Positions 34,995 to 43,455 of a DNA stretch of 64,000 nt are shown here, piece by piece; within the stretch, counting starts at the first letter, position 1, and each line of letters begins with the position of its first letter. A program made the position numbers and the translations under genes. Source of the DNA: Shimia sp049116215. GTDB taxonomy: Bacteria; Pseudomonadota; Alphaproteobacteria; Rhodobacterales; Rhodobacteraceae. The stretch is taken from positions 930,001 through 994,000 of the forward strand of contig NZ_JAGDZB010000001.1 in NCBI RefSeq assembly GCF_049116215.1, read 5' to 3'. Below the pieces are notes generated by a model. The model saw only the letters and a list, made by a program, of their open reading frames with translations. It did not search any database and was not told where the DNA came from.

Positions 34995-36668
34995 ATGTCA
35001 CTTGGAACCACCCAAAAAATCCGCAAGTCGCTCGGGATTGGCCTGGCCATGATGCTCGGCAGCGTTGCTGTACCAGCTCTTGCCGAAGCCCCGACGTTGA
35101 GCGAAGAGAAATTCGAAGCATCAAAGCAAAAGTATTTCGAACAATGCGCAGGTTGCCACGGCGTGTTGCGCAAAGGCGCAACCGGTAAGAGCCTTGAGCC
35201 TGTTCTGAAAGTCAAAAACGCAGACGGTTCCGTCACCGAGACGGGCACGCTGAAGCTGGGCCAAGAGCGCCTGGAAAAAATCATCGCCTGGGGCACCGAA
35301 GGCGGCATGAACAACTTCTCGGACATCATGACCGAAGAAGAAATCAAAGACATGGCGACCTACATCATGATGGATCCGCCCAAGCCGCCAGAGATGTCGC
35401 TTGAGCAGATGAAGCAAACCCGCAAGGTGTATGTCGAAGAAGCTGATTACCCAACCGAGCCACTGCATGGCCGCAACTGGGAAAACTTCTTTGTTGTGAT
35501 CGAACGTGACGTGGGCAAAGTGGCTGTGATTGACGGCGACACCAAAGAGGTGCTGACCCACATCCCAACCGGTTACGCCGTTCACGTTCTGAAAGCGTCT
35601 GAGCACCATGCTCTGGAAGAGCCTGAAAACCCAGGTCGCTTCTGGTACACCATGGGCCGCGACGGCAAGATGACCAAAATCGATCTCTGGCAGACTCCAG
35701 ACAAGATGTTGGTCTCCGAAGTCAAAATTGCCTATGACGCACGTGACGTGGCCGTATCCGGCGACGGTAAATACGTGATTGGTGGCGGTTACTGGCCTCC
35801 ACACTTTGCTATCGTAGATGCAAAAACCATGGAGCCGGTCAAAGTTGTTTCCACACGTGGTACCAACGTTGATGGTGAGTACGTAGAAGAAGCCCGTGTG
35901 GCCGCGATCTACACCACACCAAACGAGCCAACCTGGATCGTGGCGGTGAAAGAACTCGGCCAACTCTGGCAAGTTGACTACACCGACATGGACAACATGC
36001 GGATCGACAAGATCAACTCCGCGAAGTTCCTGCACGATGGCTTCTTTGACCCAACAGGCCGTTACTTCCAGATCGCTGCCAACGCGTCCAACAAAATGGT
36101 CGTCGTTGACACCGAAACCCACGAACTGGAAGCGATGATCGACACCGCCGCCCTGCCACACCCTGGCCCAGGTGCGAACTGGATCGACCCAAACTGTGGT
36201 CCGGTAGCGGGTACAACCCACCTTGGTGTTGGTGCTGTGACCGTTTGGGGTAACGACCCAGAGAACTATCCGGATCAGGCTTGGAAAGTCTGCTACGAGA
36301 CCGAAACCGATGGGGCTGGCCTCTTTATCCGGACCCACCCAGAATCGGACTACATCTGGGCTGACCAGACCAAGCACCCTGAGCCTGAAATTCAGCAATC
36401 GGTGCAGGTCATCAGCAAAGAGACTGGTGAGATTGTGAAAACCATCCAGATCACCGAAGACGAAGGCTCTGCCGCTGTGCACTTCGAATTCAACCAAGAT
36501 GGATCTGAGGTTTGGGTCTCCAAGTGGAACCTGTCTGACTCGCTGGAACCAAACGGTGAGATCGTGATCTTCGATGCCAAAACACTCGAAGAGATCGGCC
36601 GGATCAAAGGGCTGTTTGCCCCAACCGGTAAGTTCAACGTCTACAACCGGTCTAACCACGTGACCTAA
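34995..36668 (+). CDS. nirS: Cytochrome cd1 nitrite reductase
   Basis: Periplasmic enzyme reducing nitrite to nitric oxide, the defining step of denitrification. 557 residues: Sec signal peptide ending VPALA at about residue 30, a small cytochrome c domain with CAGCH (C51-H55), and an eight-bladed d1 propeller (GYAVHVLK for the haem d1 ligand; conserved histidines in LHDGFFDPTGRYF and HPGPGANWIDPNCGPV). ATG 34995 has GGAGAG upstream. An FNR/NNR box precedes it and a very strong terminator follows, so nirS may be transcribed mostly alone. Confidence 0.97.
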   Translation: MSLGTTQKIRKSLGIGLAMMLGSVAVPALAEAPTLSEEKFEASKQKYFEQCAGCHGVLRKGATGKSLEPVLKVKNADGSVTETGTLKLGQERLEKIIAWGTEGGMNNFSDIMTEEEIKDMATYIMMDPPKPPEMSLEQMKQTRKVYVEEADYPTEPLHGRNWENFFVVIERDVGKVAVIDGDTKEVLTHIPTGYAVHVLKASEHHALEEPENPGRFWYTMGRDGKMTKIDLWQTPDKMLVSEVKIAYDARDVAVSGDGKYVIGGGYWPPHFAIVDAKTMEPVKVVSTRGTNVDGEYVEEARVAAIYTTPNEPTWIVAVKELGQLWQVDYTDMDNMRIDKINSAKFLHDGFFDPTGRYFQIAANASNKMVVVDTETHELEAMIDTAALPHPGPGANWIDPNCGPVAGTTHLGVGAVTVWGNDPENYPDQAWKVCYETETDGAGLFIRTHPESDYIWADQTKHPEPEIQQSVQVISKETGEIVKTIQITEDEGSAAVHFEFNQDGSEVWVSKWNLSDSLEPNGEIVIFDAKTLEEIGRIKGLFAPTGKFNVYNRSNHVT

Positions 36669-36690
36669 GGGTCAAATCGAAAAATCCCAA

Positions 36691-36725
36691 AGAGGGGCGG
36701 GCCAGGCGCCCGCCCCTCTGTTTTT
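36691..36725 (+). terminator. Strong terminator after nirS
   Basis: Perfect 12-bp GC-rich stem AGAGGGGCGGGC/GCCCGCCCCTCT with a 5-nt loop, followed by GTTTTT, 22 bp after the nirS stop. It would limit read-through into the multihaem gene. Confidence 0.92.
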
Positions 36726-36773
36726 CGCCGGTCCAATACAAGGACCGACCCACAGCCAAAACGGAGCATGGAC

Positions 36774-38594
36774 ATGTCAAAGTCCGATGACCAAGAGCCA
36801 AAAGCCCCAATTTGGCGCCGCTATTTTATATGGGGAATGCCGCTGGCCGGTATCCTAGGCGTCTTTGTGGCCGGCATTGTCTTCTGGGGCGGTTTCAACA
36901 CCGCCATGGAAGCTACCAATACCAAAGAATTCTGTGTTTCTTGTCACGAAATGAATGACTTCGTGTATCAGGAATACCAAGGCACAATCCACGACGTGAA
37001 CCGCTCCGGTGTCGGCGCGGTCTGTTCAGATTGTCACGTGCCCAAAGACTGGACGCACAAAATCATCCGTAAGATCAAAGCCTCCCGTGAGGTCTGGGGC
37101 AAGATCACCGGCACCATCAACACACGTGAGAAGTTTGAAGCCAAACGTCTGCATCTGGCGATGAACGAATGGGAGCGGATGAAAAAAACCGACTCTATTG
37201 AATGTCGAAACTGCCATGACTTTGAAAGCATGATGCCGGAGTTCCAAAAACCACGGGCGCGGGCGCAGCACTTGAATGCGATGAAAACCGGGCAAACCTG
37301 TATTGATTGCCACAAAGGCATTGCCCACTCCGACGCGCGAGATCGTGCGGATGAGGAGTATCTGGAGGTGCTGGAATCGCCAAACCCAGAGTTTATCCGC
37401 GAAGTGCCAGCCGCCTATTTGGAAAGCCTTGCACGGGTAGAAGCCAAAGAAGCCGAAGAAGAAGCCGCGAAGAAAGCTGAAACAGCTGCGGCTAAGGAGA
37501 AGTTGAAGTCTGCGGTTGCTGCGGCACGTGCTGATGAGCGCGCCAAAGTGGAAGCAGAACTGGCCGCTGCCAATACCGGCGGGTATGCTGCTGCGACACC
37601 GGCATCGTCTGGTGAAACGGTTGGTGCCAACGTCAATTGGGACGGCGTCGATAGCGCGGATCTGACTCTGTTCTATCCCGGTCAGGCCTCTTTTGAGTGG
37701 GTGCAAAACGGCAGCACACACGGCGGTGCCCGTCCGCTCACCAAAGGCGGTGATCAATGCACCACATGTCACGCCAAAGAACTGGAAACGATCGGGAATA
37801 AGATTGTTGCTGGTGGCGGTGGCAAAAAAGATGAGCTTGAACCAACGCCAATCCCCGGCAAGCGCGGTACCATTCCGGCCACGCTGCAAGCGGCGCACGA
37901 CGGAGAAACCGTCTATTTCCGACTGCAATGGGAAGAGGCAGGGCACAACCCTGTGCCCTTTGTCGACGGCGGTAAGATGGACCCAGACAACCAGATCAAG
38001 GTGGGCATGATGATCACCGGCACTGGCATTGAGTTGGGTGAGCAGGTGGGTTGCTGGGCGACCTGTCACGCAGACAACACTTACATGCCGTTTGATCCGG
38101 GCGCCGAAGGCATTGCCGCCAATGCGGATGCAGCGGGACGTCTTGCGGTGAGCGACTCGATCACCAAATACCTAACCGAGAGCCGCACCAAGGTGGAAGT
38201 CAAAGGCCGCCGTGGCAAGGCCCAGGGTGGCTGGGCCAACCTGAAGGTACAGGGGGAAGTAGATCAGCTTCTGGCAGATGGCACATTCATGGACCTGATG
38301 CGTGTCTATGCAGATGGTACGTCTGAAAATGGTTACCTACTGGAGAGCCGAACAGTGAACAAAGGCGAGATGGCTGGCGAAGCCAATCTGTCCGCCGACG
38401 GCACCTGGACGGTGACGTTCTCGCGGCCGCTCTCTGGTGGCGAAGGTGATGTCGCACTGGAAGCTGGCAAAACCTACACCGTTGGGTTTGCCATCCACGA
38501 TGACTACTCTGACGCCCGGTTCCACCACGTCACGCTCAATCTTGGATTGGCGCTAGACAACGCGGATGCGGACATCAACGTCGTAGGACAATAA
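36774..38594 (+). CDS. nirT: NirT/NapC-type multihaem cytochrome fused to a second haem-binding domain
   Basis: 606 residues. One membrane helix (about 17-40) and four CxxCH sites (54-58, 84-88, 144-148, 176-180) form a NapC/NirT quinol-dehydrogenase domain of normal size (about 200). An alanine-, glutamate- and lysine-rich coiled linker follows (219-270). The C-terminal half adds CTTCH (329-333) and a six-residue CWATCH (427-432, CxxxCH spacing), and resembles ethylbenzene-dehydrogenase-type haem domains (VYFRLQWEEAGHNPVPF). It probably passes electrons from quinol to NirS in the periplasm. ATG 36774 is used because ACGGAG is 7 bp upstream. Confidence 0.85.
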   Translation: MSKSDDQEPKAPIWRRYFIWGMPLAGILGVFVAGIVFWGGFNTAMEATNTKEFCVSCHEMNDFVYQEYQGTIHDVNRSGVGAVCSDCHVPKDWTHKIIRKIKASREVWGKITGTINTREKFEAKRLHLAMNEWERMKKTDSIECRNCHDFESMMPEFQKPRARAQHLNAMKTGQTCIDCHKGIAHSDARDRADEEYLEVLESPNPEFIREVPAAYLESLARVEAKEAEEEAAKKAETAAAKEKLKSAVAAARADERAKVEAELAAANTGGYAAATPASSGETVGANVNWDGVDSADLTLFYPGQASFEWVQNGSTHGGARPLTKGGDQCTTCHAKELETIGNKIVAGGGGKKDELEPTPIPGKRGTIPATLQAAHDGETVYFRLQWEEAGHNPVPFVDGGKMDPDNQIKVGMMITGTGIELGEQVGCWATCHADNTYMPFDPGAEGIAANADAAGRLAVSDSITKYLTESRTKVEVKGRRGKAQGGWANLKVQGEVDQLLADGTFMDLMRVYADGTSENGYLLESRTVNKGEMAGEANLSADGTWTVTFSRPLSGGEGDVALEAGKTYTVGFAIHDDYSDARFHHVTLNLGLALDNADADINVVGQ

Positions 38595-38605
38595 GCAGTC
38601 AAAGG

Positions 38606-38636
38606 CGGCGGTCAAAGGTTTTGGCCGCCGCTTTTC
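38606..38636 (+). terminator. Terminator after the NirT fusion gene
   Basis: GCGGCGG pairs with CCGCCGC (13-nt loop), followed by TTTT. It lies 11 bp after the stop of the multihaem gene and 26 bp before the cupredoxin gene. Confidence 0.65.
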
Positions 38637-38661
38637 CGTTTCTCATCAGGAAGGAAGACAA

Positions 38662-39078
38662 ATGATCCATCGTTTGACAGCTCTTGCTCTGCCTTTATCA
38701 GTCGCGCTTTGCGCGGCGTCTTCTGTTTTGGCCGATGACACCACGGCTGAGCTCTGTGCGGAAGCCGAAGAGCGGTACGTCGAAATGTTCGGCGCCCCGT
38801 CAGCTGAGGCTGAAGGCGTGGTTGTGGTGAAGATGTACAAATACAATTTTTGCCCCGCCGCGATTACCGTTCCGGTTGGCACTACCGTGCGCTGGGCCAA
38901 CGTAGACAAACGCACCAGCCATAGTGTGAAGGTGCCGGATGAACCTGAAAGTGATCGGGCTTTTCCAGAGGAAGTGATCGAGTTCACGTTTCTGACCGAA
39001 GGTGACCAAGATTACCTGTGTGGCCCGCATTGGGAGACGCAAAAGATGATTGGCATGGTTACGGTGGTGGCGGAATAA
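38662..39078 (+). CDS. Periplasmic cupredoxin (type 1 copper protein)
   Basis: 138 residues with a signal peptide (ends VLADD near 25). A plastocyanin-like fold has likely copper ligands H87 (TSHSV), C120 and H123 (YLCGPH) and M129 (KMIGMV); the C-to-M spacing is one residue longer than in pseudoazurin. Two extra cysteines (C32, C64) could form a disulfide linking a short N-terminal extension to the barrel. Good ribosome site AGGAAGGAAG. Placed between the quinol oxidase-like NirT and the haem d1 genes, it is probably an electron donor to NirS. Confidence 0.85.
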   Translation: MIHRLTALALPLSVALCAASSVLADDTTAELCAEAEERYVEMFGAPSAEAEGVVVVKMYKYNFCPAAITVPVGTTVRWANVDKRTSHSVKVPDEPESDRAFPEEVIEFTFLTEGDQDYLCGPHWETQKMIGMVTVVAE

Positions 39079-39123
39079 CCTTTCCTAAAAACACATTTTC
39101 AATTGATGTTTTAGTCAATGAAA

Positions 39124-39151
39124 TAAGGCGTCTCAAAAGTGGGGCGCCTTA
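39124..39151. other. Stem-loop between cupredoxin and nirE
   Basis: TAAGGCG pairs with CGCCTTA around a 14-nt loop. No clear T-run on the plus strand. Possible weak terminator of the cupredoxin gene; the rest of 39152-39310 shows no gene and no perfect FNR box. Confidence 0.45.
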
Positions 39152-39310
39152 GCATATGTCAAGGAATCATCACGCCATTCCCGCCAATTTGCTCTCATAA
39201 ACCGGCCCAAGCCTCACCCGCTGGCAATGTCTCGTAAGCGCGCATTTTGCGCCGTCTTTGCCTGTGTCGTGTGGTGATCAGCCAGCCACAAGATGACGAG
39301 CGAGAGAGAT

Positions 39311-40075
39311 ATGACCGGTAAAGTTTACCTGATCGGCGCAGGCCCCGGAGACCCGGAGCTGATGACCGTAAAAGCCATCCGCATGCTGAAAGAAGCCGAT
39401 GCCGTGGTCTATGACCGTTTGGTCTCTGACGAGATCATCGCCATGGCCAGTCCTGATGCCAAGATGATCTTTGTCGGCAAATCCCCCAAATGCCATACCG
39501 TGCCGCAGGAGCGCATCAACGAAATCCTCGTGGAAGAGGCTTTGGCAGGCCGCACGGTCGCCCGACTAAAGGGGGGCGACCCTCTGATATTTGGCCGTGG
39601 CTCTGAGGAAGCGGCACATCTGATCGAGCAAGGCGTCGAAGTCGAATACGCGCCCGGCATCACCGCGGCCCAAGGTGCCGCCAGCGTGACCGGCGTGCCG
39701 CTCACCCACCGGGGCCTCGCCACCGGTGTGCAATATGTGACCGGTCACCGTCAGGCCGACAATGCGCTTGATCTGGACTGGAAAAAGCTCGCTGATCCGG
39801 ACACCACTTTGGTGGTCTACATGGGGGTCGCCAACATCGGCCAAATTGCCGTGGGCTTGATGACCGAAGGCCTGCCGGGTTCTACCCCTGTAATGGCCAT
39901 CTCGCGTGTCTCCGCAGCGGACGAAAGCCGGATGATTTCGACCCTCAACCGCGTGGCGCAAGACAGCCGCGATGTCGGACTGAAGCCGCCAACGCTTTTT
40001 GTGATCGGCAAAGTGGTCTCGCTTTACGACAGCGCCTCGTTGACGCCGGAAAATGGGGTTGCCGCCCATGCGTGA
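39311..40075 (+). CDS. nirE: Uroporphyrinogen-III C-methyltransferase of haem d1 synthesis
   Basis: SAM-dependent enzyme that makes precorrin-2, the entry to haem d1. 254 residues with the family motifs VYLIGAGPGDPELMTVKA at the start, VARLKGGDPLIFGRGSEEA, GVPLTHRG and VVYMG. The start is ATG 39311 behind GAGAGAGAT. It opens an uninterrupted nir run whose genes overlap or are separated by 1-3 bp; its end overlaps nirC by 8 bp. Confidence 0.95.
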   Translation: MTGKVYLIGAGPGDPELMTVKAIRMLKEADAVVYDRLVSDEIIAMASPDAKMIFVGKSPKCHTVPQERINEILVEEALAGRTVARLKGGDPLIFGRGSEEAAHLIEQGVEVEYAPGITAAQGAASVTGVPLTHRGLATGVQYVTGHRQADNALDLDWKKLADPDTTLVVYMGVANIGQIAVGLMTEGLPGSTPVMAISRVSAADESRMISTLNRVAQDSRDVGLKPPTLFVIGKVVSLYDSASLTPENGVAAHA

Positions 40076-40373
40076 CCTTTTGGCCTTGCTGCTCCTTGCA
40101 GGCACCGCTGCTGCCGGGGAGCCCACGTTGGACCCCGTTAAGCTGGAGCGGTTTGTGCTGCAGGATTGTGGCTCGTGCCATGGGTTGACGCTGAAAGGTG
40201 GTCTGGGGCCGGATATCCGGCCTGCGACCATCGGACATTACGACGCCGAGGGGCTTAAGGCCGTGATCCTCGACGGTATTCCCGACACCGCAATGCCCCC
40301 GTGGCGCCCCCTCATCACAGAGGCTGAGGCCGATTGGATTGCGGAGTATTTGTTGAAAGGACAGACACCATGA
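40068..40373 (+). CDS. nirC: Small c-type cytochrome (c55x)
   Basis: 101 residues: signal peptide (MRDLLALLLLAGTAAAG), single haem site C34-H38 (CGSCH) and the axial methionine in DTAMPPWRPL. NirC proteins serve as electron carriers for NirS or for NirN/NirF in haem d1 maturation. The start overlaps the nirE end by 8 bp and the stop overlaps nirF as ATGA. Confidence 0.92.
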   Translation: MRDLLALLLLAGTAAAGEPTLDPVKLERFVLQDCGSCHGLTLKGGLGPDIRPATIGHYDAEGLKAVILDGIPDTAMPPWRPLITEAEADWIAEYLLKGQTP

Positions 40374-41518
40374 AAAGCCTGATTTCCGCCTTGGCCGTGG
40401 CTGCCGCGATGGGCACCGCCGCGTTTGCTGAAACCATCGCCACCGGCGATCTGGGCCTGATTATTGAGCGCGCCAAAGGCTCGGTGTTGTTGGTGGATCA
40501 ATCCGAGCGCGCCTCGCTGGCTCGGATCGAAGGACTGGGCGATCTCTCCCACGCCTCGATGGTCTACTCCTCCGATGAACGCTATGCCTACGTCTTTGGC
40601 CGCGACGGCGGGTTGACGAAAGTCGACATCGTGGAGCGCAAAATCGCCAACCGCGTGGTACAGGCCGGGAACTCCATTGGCGGCGCAATTTCGGATGACG
40701 GCAAATTGGTCGCCGTCTCCAACTATGAACCCGGCGGTGTGCGCATCTTTGATGCCGACACGCTGGACCTGGTCGCAGACATTCCGACAGACAGCAAAAC
40801 CATTGGTCTCGTGGACGCGCCGGGGCGCCGGTTCGTCTTTACGATGTGGGACACAGGCGAGACCTGGATTGCTGATCTGTCGGGATCCGCGGTGGAAATC
40901 ACCAAGATCCCTGACATGGGTGAAAATCCCTATGACGCGCTGATCACCGGCAACGGGCGGACCTATATCACCGGTCTTTTTGGCGAAGATGGCCTGACCG
41001 CGCTCGACCTTTGGGAAGACGATCCCAAGCCGATCCGTGTGCTGCCAAACTATGGCCGCGGGCAGGAAGAGATGCCGGTGTATAAGATGCCGCATTTGGA
41101 AGGTTGGGCTTTAACCGGGTCTGAATTTGTCCTGCCAGCCGTGGGCCATCACGAGGTGCTCTGGATCGACGCCAACACATTGGAAGAGACCGCACGGACC
41201 AAGACGTACTCGCAGCCGGTGTTTGCCATGGCGCGGCCCGATGGGCGTCAGGTCTGGGTGAACTTTGCCCACCCGATGAACGACACCATTCAGGTGATCG
41301 ACAGCGTCAGCAAAGAGATCATTCATGAGTTCAAACCCGGCCCTGCCGTGCTGCACATGGAGTTCACCCCGCGCGGGCACGAGATCTGGCTCAGCGTACG
41401 AGATGAGAACAAGGTCAAGGTCTACGACACCCACACCTTCGAGCTGCTGCGCGAGATTGATGCGGACAGCCCCTCGGGCATCTTCTTCACCGCGCGTGCT
41501 CACCGGACTGGATTGTAA
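40370..41518 (+). CDS. nirF: Haem d1 biosynthesis protein NirF
   Basis: Periplasmic propeller protein needed for haem d1; NirF is known to bind the d1 precursor and to act before NirN. 382 residues, signal peptide of about 19 residues (MGTAAFA), then a d1-propeller-like domain without cytochrome c: MVYSSDERYAYVFGRDGGLTKVD, HMEFTPRGHEIW. A plain Sec signal is seen, without a lipobox cysteine. The start overlaps nirC by 4 bp; nirDL follows after 3 bp. Confidence 0.95.
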   Translation: MKSLISALAVAAAMGTAAFAETIATGDLGLIIERAKGSVLLVDQSERASLARIEGLGDLSHASMVYSSDERYAYVFGRDGGLTKVDIVERKIANRVVQAGNSIGGAISDDGKLVAVSNYEPGGVRIFDADTLDLVADIPTDSKTIGLVDAPGRRFVFTMWDTGETWIADLSGSAVEITKIPDMGENPYDALITGNGRTYITGLFGEDGLTALDLWEDDPKPIRVLPNYGRGQEEMPVYKMPHLEGWALTGSEFVLPAVGHHEVLWIDANTLEETARTKTYSQPVFAMARPDGRQVWVNFAHPMNDTIQVIDSVSKEIIHEFKPGPAVLHMEFTPRGHEIWLSVRDENKVKVYDTHTFELLREIDADSPSGIFFTARAHRTGL

Positions 41519-41521
41519 GCC

Positions 41522-42520
41522 ATGCAAGACGTTGCTGACATCCTCGATCGCCAGCTGCTGGATGATTGGCAGCGCGATTTTCCAATTGTGTCCAAACCCT
41601 TTGCCGAATTGGCGAAGAGCTTGGGTACAAATGAAGCTGACGTGCTGGAGCGCCTGACCGCGCTGCGCAACGAAGGCCGCATCACCCGTGTGGGCGCCAC
41701 CTGCGCGCCCAACACGCTCTCTGCCTCCACTCTGGCGGCCGTCGCCGCGCCTCAAGGGCGGGTGGAAGACGTGGCCGCCATCATCAATCTGGAACCGGGC
41801 GTCAACCATTCCTATGAGCGGGAAAACCACTGGAACCTCTGGTTTGTGGCAACTGGCTCCGATCGCGACGCGGTGGATGATCTTCTGGACCGTATTGCAC
41901 AGCGTACCGGCTTGCGAGTGATGGATTTACGCCTGCGGCAGCCGTTTAACATCGACCTTGGGTTCAAAATGACGTCTGGCGGTGCACCGATTTGCCACCC
42001 GGCCAAACGCACAGCGGACCCTTCTGCGATTGTCGAAGGCGACAAGGCGCTGATGAATATCCTGTCCATTGGCATGCCTCTCGCCTCAGAACCTTACGCG
42101 GTGATTGCCAACCAGTTACACCGCAAAGAACAGGACGTGATGGACCGTATCGCAGTCTTGAGTGATGCCGGCATCCTGTCCCGACTTGGCGTGATCGTGC
42201 GCCACCGCACCTTGGGATGGAAATCCAACGCCATGGTGGTGTGGGACCTGCCGCAGGACCGCGTCGCCTATGCTGGCAAACAGCTTGCCGCTCTGCCAGG
42301 CATAACGCTTTGCTATGAACGTCGCCCGGTGCCAGATGTGTGGCCCTATCGGCTCTACTGCATGATCCATGCGCAATCCCGTGAAGATGCGATGACAGTT
42401 TTGGCCAAGGCCGAAGCGCTGCCAGAGCTTCAGGATGTGGACCACGAAGTTCTCTTCTCCATCCGTTGTTTCCGCCAAAAAGGTGCGGTGATCGACCAAG
42501 CCAAAGAGGTGTCCGCATGA
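41522..42520 (+). CDS. nirDL: Fused sirohaem decarboxylase subunits NirD-NirL
   Basis: Cytoplasmic Lrp/AsnC-like protein, 332 residues, made of two homologous halves (each an HTH-like part plus a ferredoxin-like part): the first with LLDDWQRDFPIVSKPFAELA, the second with ALMNILSIGMPLASEPY and YERRPVPDVWPYRLYCMIH. With NirG and NirH it removes carboxylates from sirohaem to give didecarboxysirohaem. The fusion of D and L is known from Paracoccus. Coupled to nirG by a 4-bp overlap. Confidence 0.93.
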   Translation: MQDVADILDRQLLDDWQRDFPIVSKPFAELAKSLGTNEADVLERLTALRNEGRITRVGATCAPNTLSASTLAAVAAPQGRVEDVAAIINLEPGVNHSYERENHWNLWFVATGSDRDAVDDLLDRIAQRTGLRVMDLRLRQPFNIDLGFKMTSGGAPICHPAKRTADPSAIVEGDKALMNILSIGMPLASEPYAVIANQLHRKEQDVMDRIAVLSDAGILSRLGVIVRHRTLGWKSNAMVVWDLPQDRVAYAGKQLAALPGITLCYERRPVPDVWPYRLYCMIHAQSREDAMTVLAKAEALPELQDVDHEVLFSIRCFRQKGAVIDQAKEVSA

Positions 42521-42969
42521 ACCAGCTGGATGATATCGACCGCGCGCTGGTGAACGCATTGCAGGACGACCTGCCGCTGACCCACCGTCCGTTTTTGCCG
42601 TTGGCGGAAAACCTCGGCATCACCGAGAACGAGTTGCTGGCCCGCGTGAAAGCGATGCGCGAGAGCGGTATCTTGACCCGCTTTGGTCCGTTCTTTGATG
42701 CAGTCCGCATGGGCGGGGCGTTTTGCCTCTGCGCCATGGAAGTGCCGCAAGACCGCTTTGACGGGGTCAATGATCTTGTGAACGCCCATCTTGAAGTCGC
42801 TCATAACTACGAGCGCACCCACAAACTCAACATGTGGTTTGTACTGGCCTGTGAGACCGAAGAGGGCATCGGTGAGAGCGCCGCGCGCATCGAGGAAGAG
42901 ACCGGTTTGCGGGTTTATCAGTTCCCCAAACTCCAAGAATTTTTCATCGGATTCAGGGTGTCAGCATGA
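42517..42969 (+). CDS. nirG: Sirohaem decarboxylase subunit NirG
   Basis: 150 residues, a single Lrp/AsnC-like unit (LDDIDRALVNALQDDLPLTH at the start, HNYERTHKLNMWFVLAC later). Part of the NirDL-G-H complex of haem d1 synthesis. Start ATG 42517 overlaps the nirDL stop (ATGA), and its stop overlaps nirH the same way; an in-frame upstream start at 42466 is ruled out by this arrangement. Confidence 0.92.
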   Translation: MNQLDDIDRALVNALQDDLPLTHRPFLPLAENLGITENELLARVKAMRESGILTRFGPFFDAVRMGGAFCLCAMEVPQDRFDGVNDLVNAHLEVAHNYERTHKLNMWFVLACETEEGIGESAARIEEETGLRVYQFPKLQEFFIGFRVSA

Positions 42970-43454
42970 GCATCGACGCAACAGACCGCGCCATAATCGA
43001 AGCACTTCAAGGCGGCCTTCCCTTGATCTCAAACCCCTATTTTGAGGTGGCACGGAGTCTGAATCTGCAAGAGGCCGAGCTGACCGCCCGCCTTGCCGCC
43101 ATGAAAGAAAGCGGCGCCATCCGCCGCATTGCCGCCGCGCCCAACCACTACAAGCTTGGCATGACCGCAAATGGCATGACGGTGTGGGATGTGGACGATT
43201 CAGTACTTTCTGAATTGGGTCCAAAAATTGGCGCGCTGCCGTTTGTGACCCACAGTTATGAACGCCCACGTGCGCTTCCAGATTGGCCGTATAACCTCTT
43301 TGCCATGGTCCATGGCTCCTCCCGCGAGGAAGTCGAAGAGAAACGCCAAGAGATTGTGGCCATCCTTGGTGATGCCTTACGTGCCTCTGACACCCTCTAT
43401 TCCACCCGAATTTTGAAAAAAACCGGCCTCCGGTTGCGCAACAAAGGAGACTGA
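42966..43454 (+). CDS. nirH: Sirohaem decarboxylase subunit NirH
   Basis: 162 residues, third Lrp/AsnC-like member (IDATDRAIIEALQGGLPLIS; RIAAAPNHYKLGMTANGMTVWD; HSYERPRALPDWPYNLFAMVH). The HSYERP..WPYN stretch matches the L half of NirDL, so it is the NirH type. Works with NirDL and NirG on sirohaem. The next gene, nirJ, begins 1 bp after its stop. Confidence 0.92.
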   Translation: MSIDATDRAIIEALQGGLPLISNPYFEVARSLNLQEAELTARLAAMKESGAIRRIAAAPNHYKLGMTANGMTVWDVDDSVLSELGPKIGALPFVTHSYERPRALPDWPYNLFAMVHGSSREEVEEKRQEIVAILGDALRASDTLYSTRILKKTGLRLRNKGD

Positions 43455-43455
43455 C

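Noticed and set aside
35121..36659. A minus-strand open frame of about 512 codons opposite nirS
   Set aside because: Antisense shadow of nirS; composition is skewed and no motif is present.
39103..39118. TTGATGTTTTAGTCAA as an FNR/NNR box for nirE
   Set aside because: The half-sites are 8 bp apart, not 6 (TTGA-N6-TCAA), and the site is about 200 bp from the nirE start.
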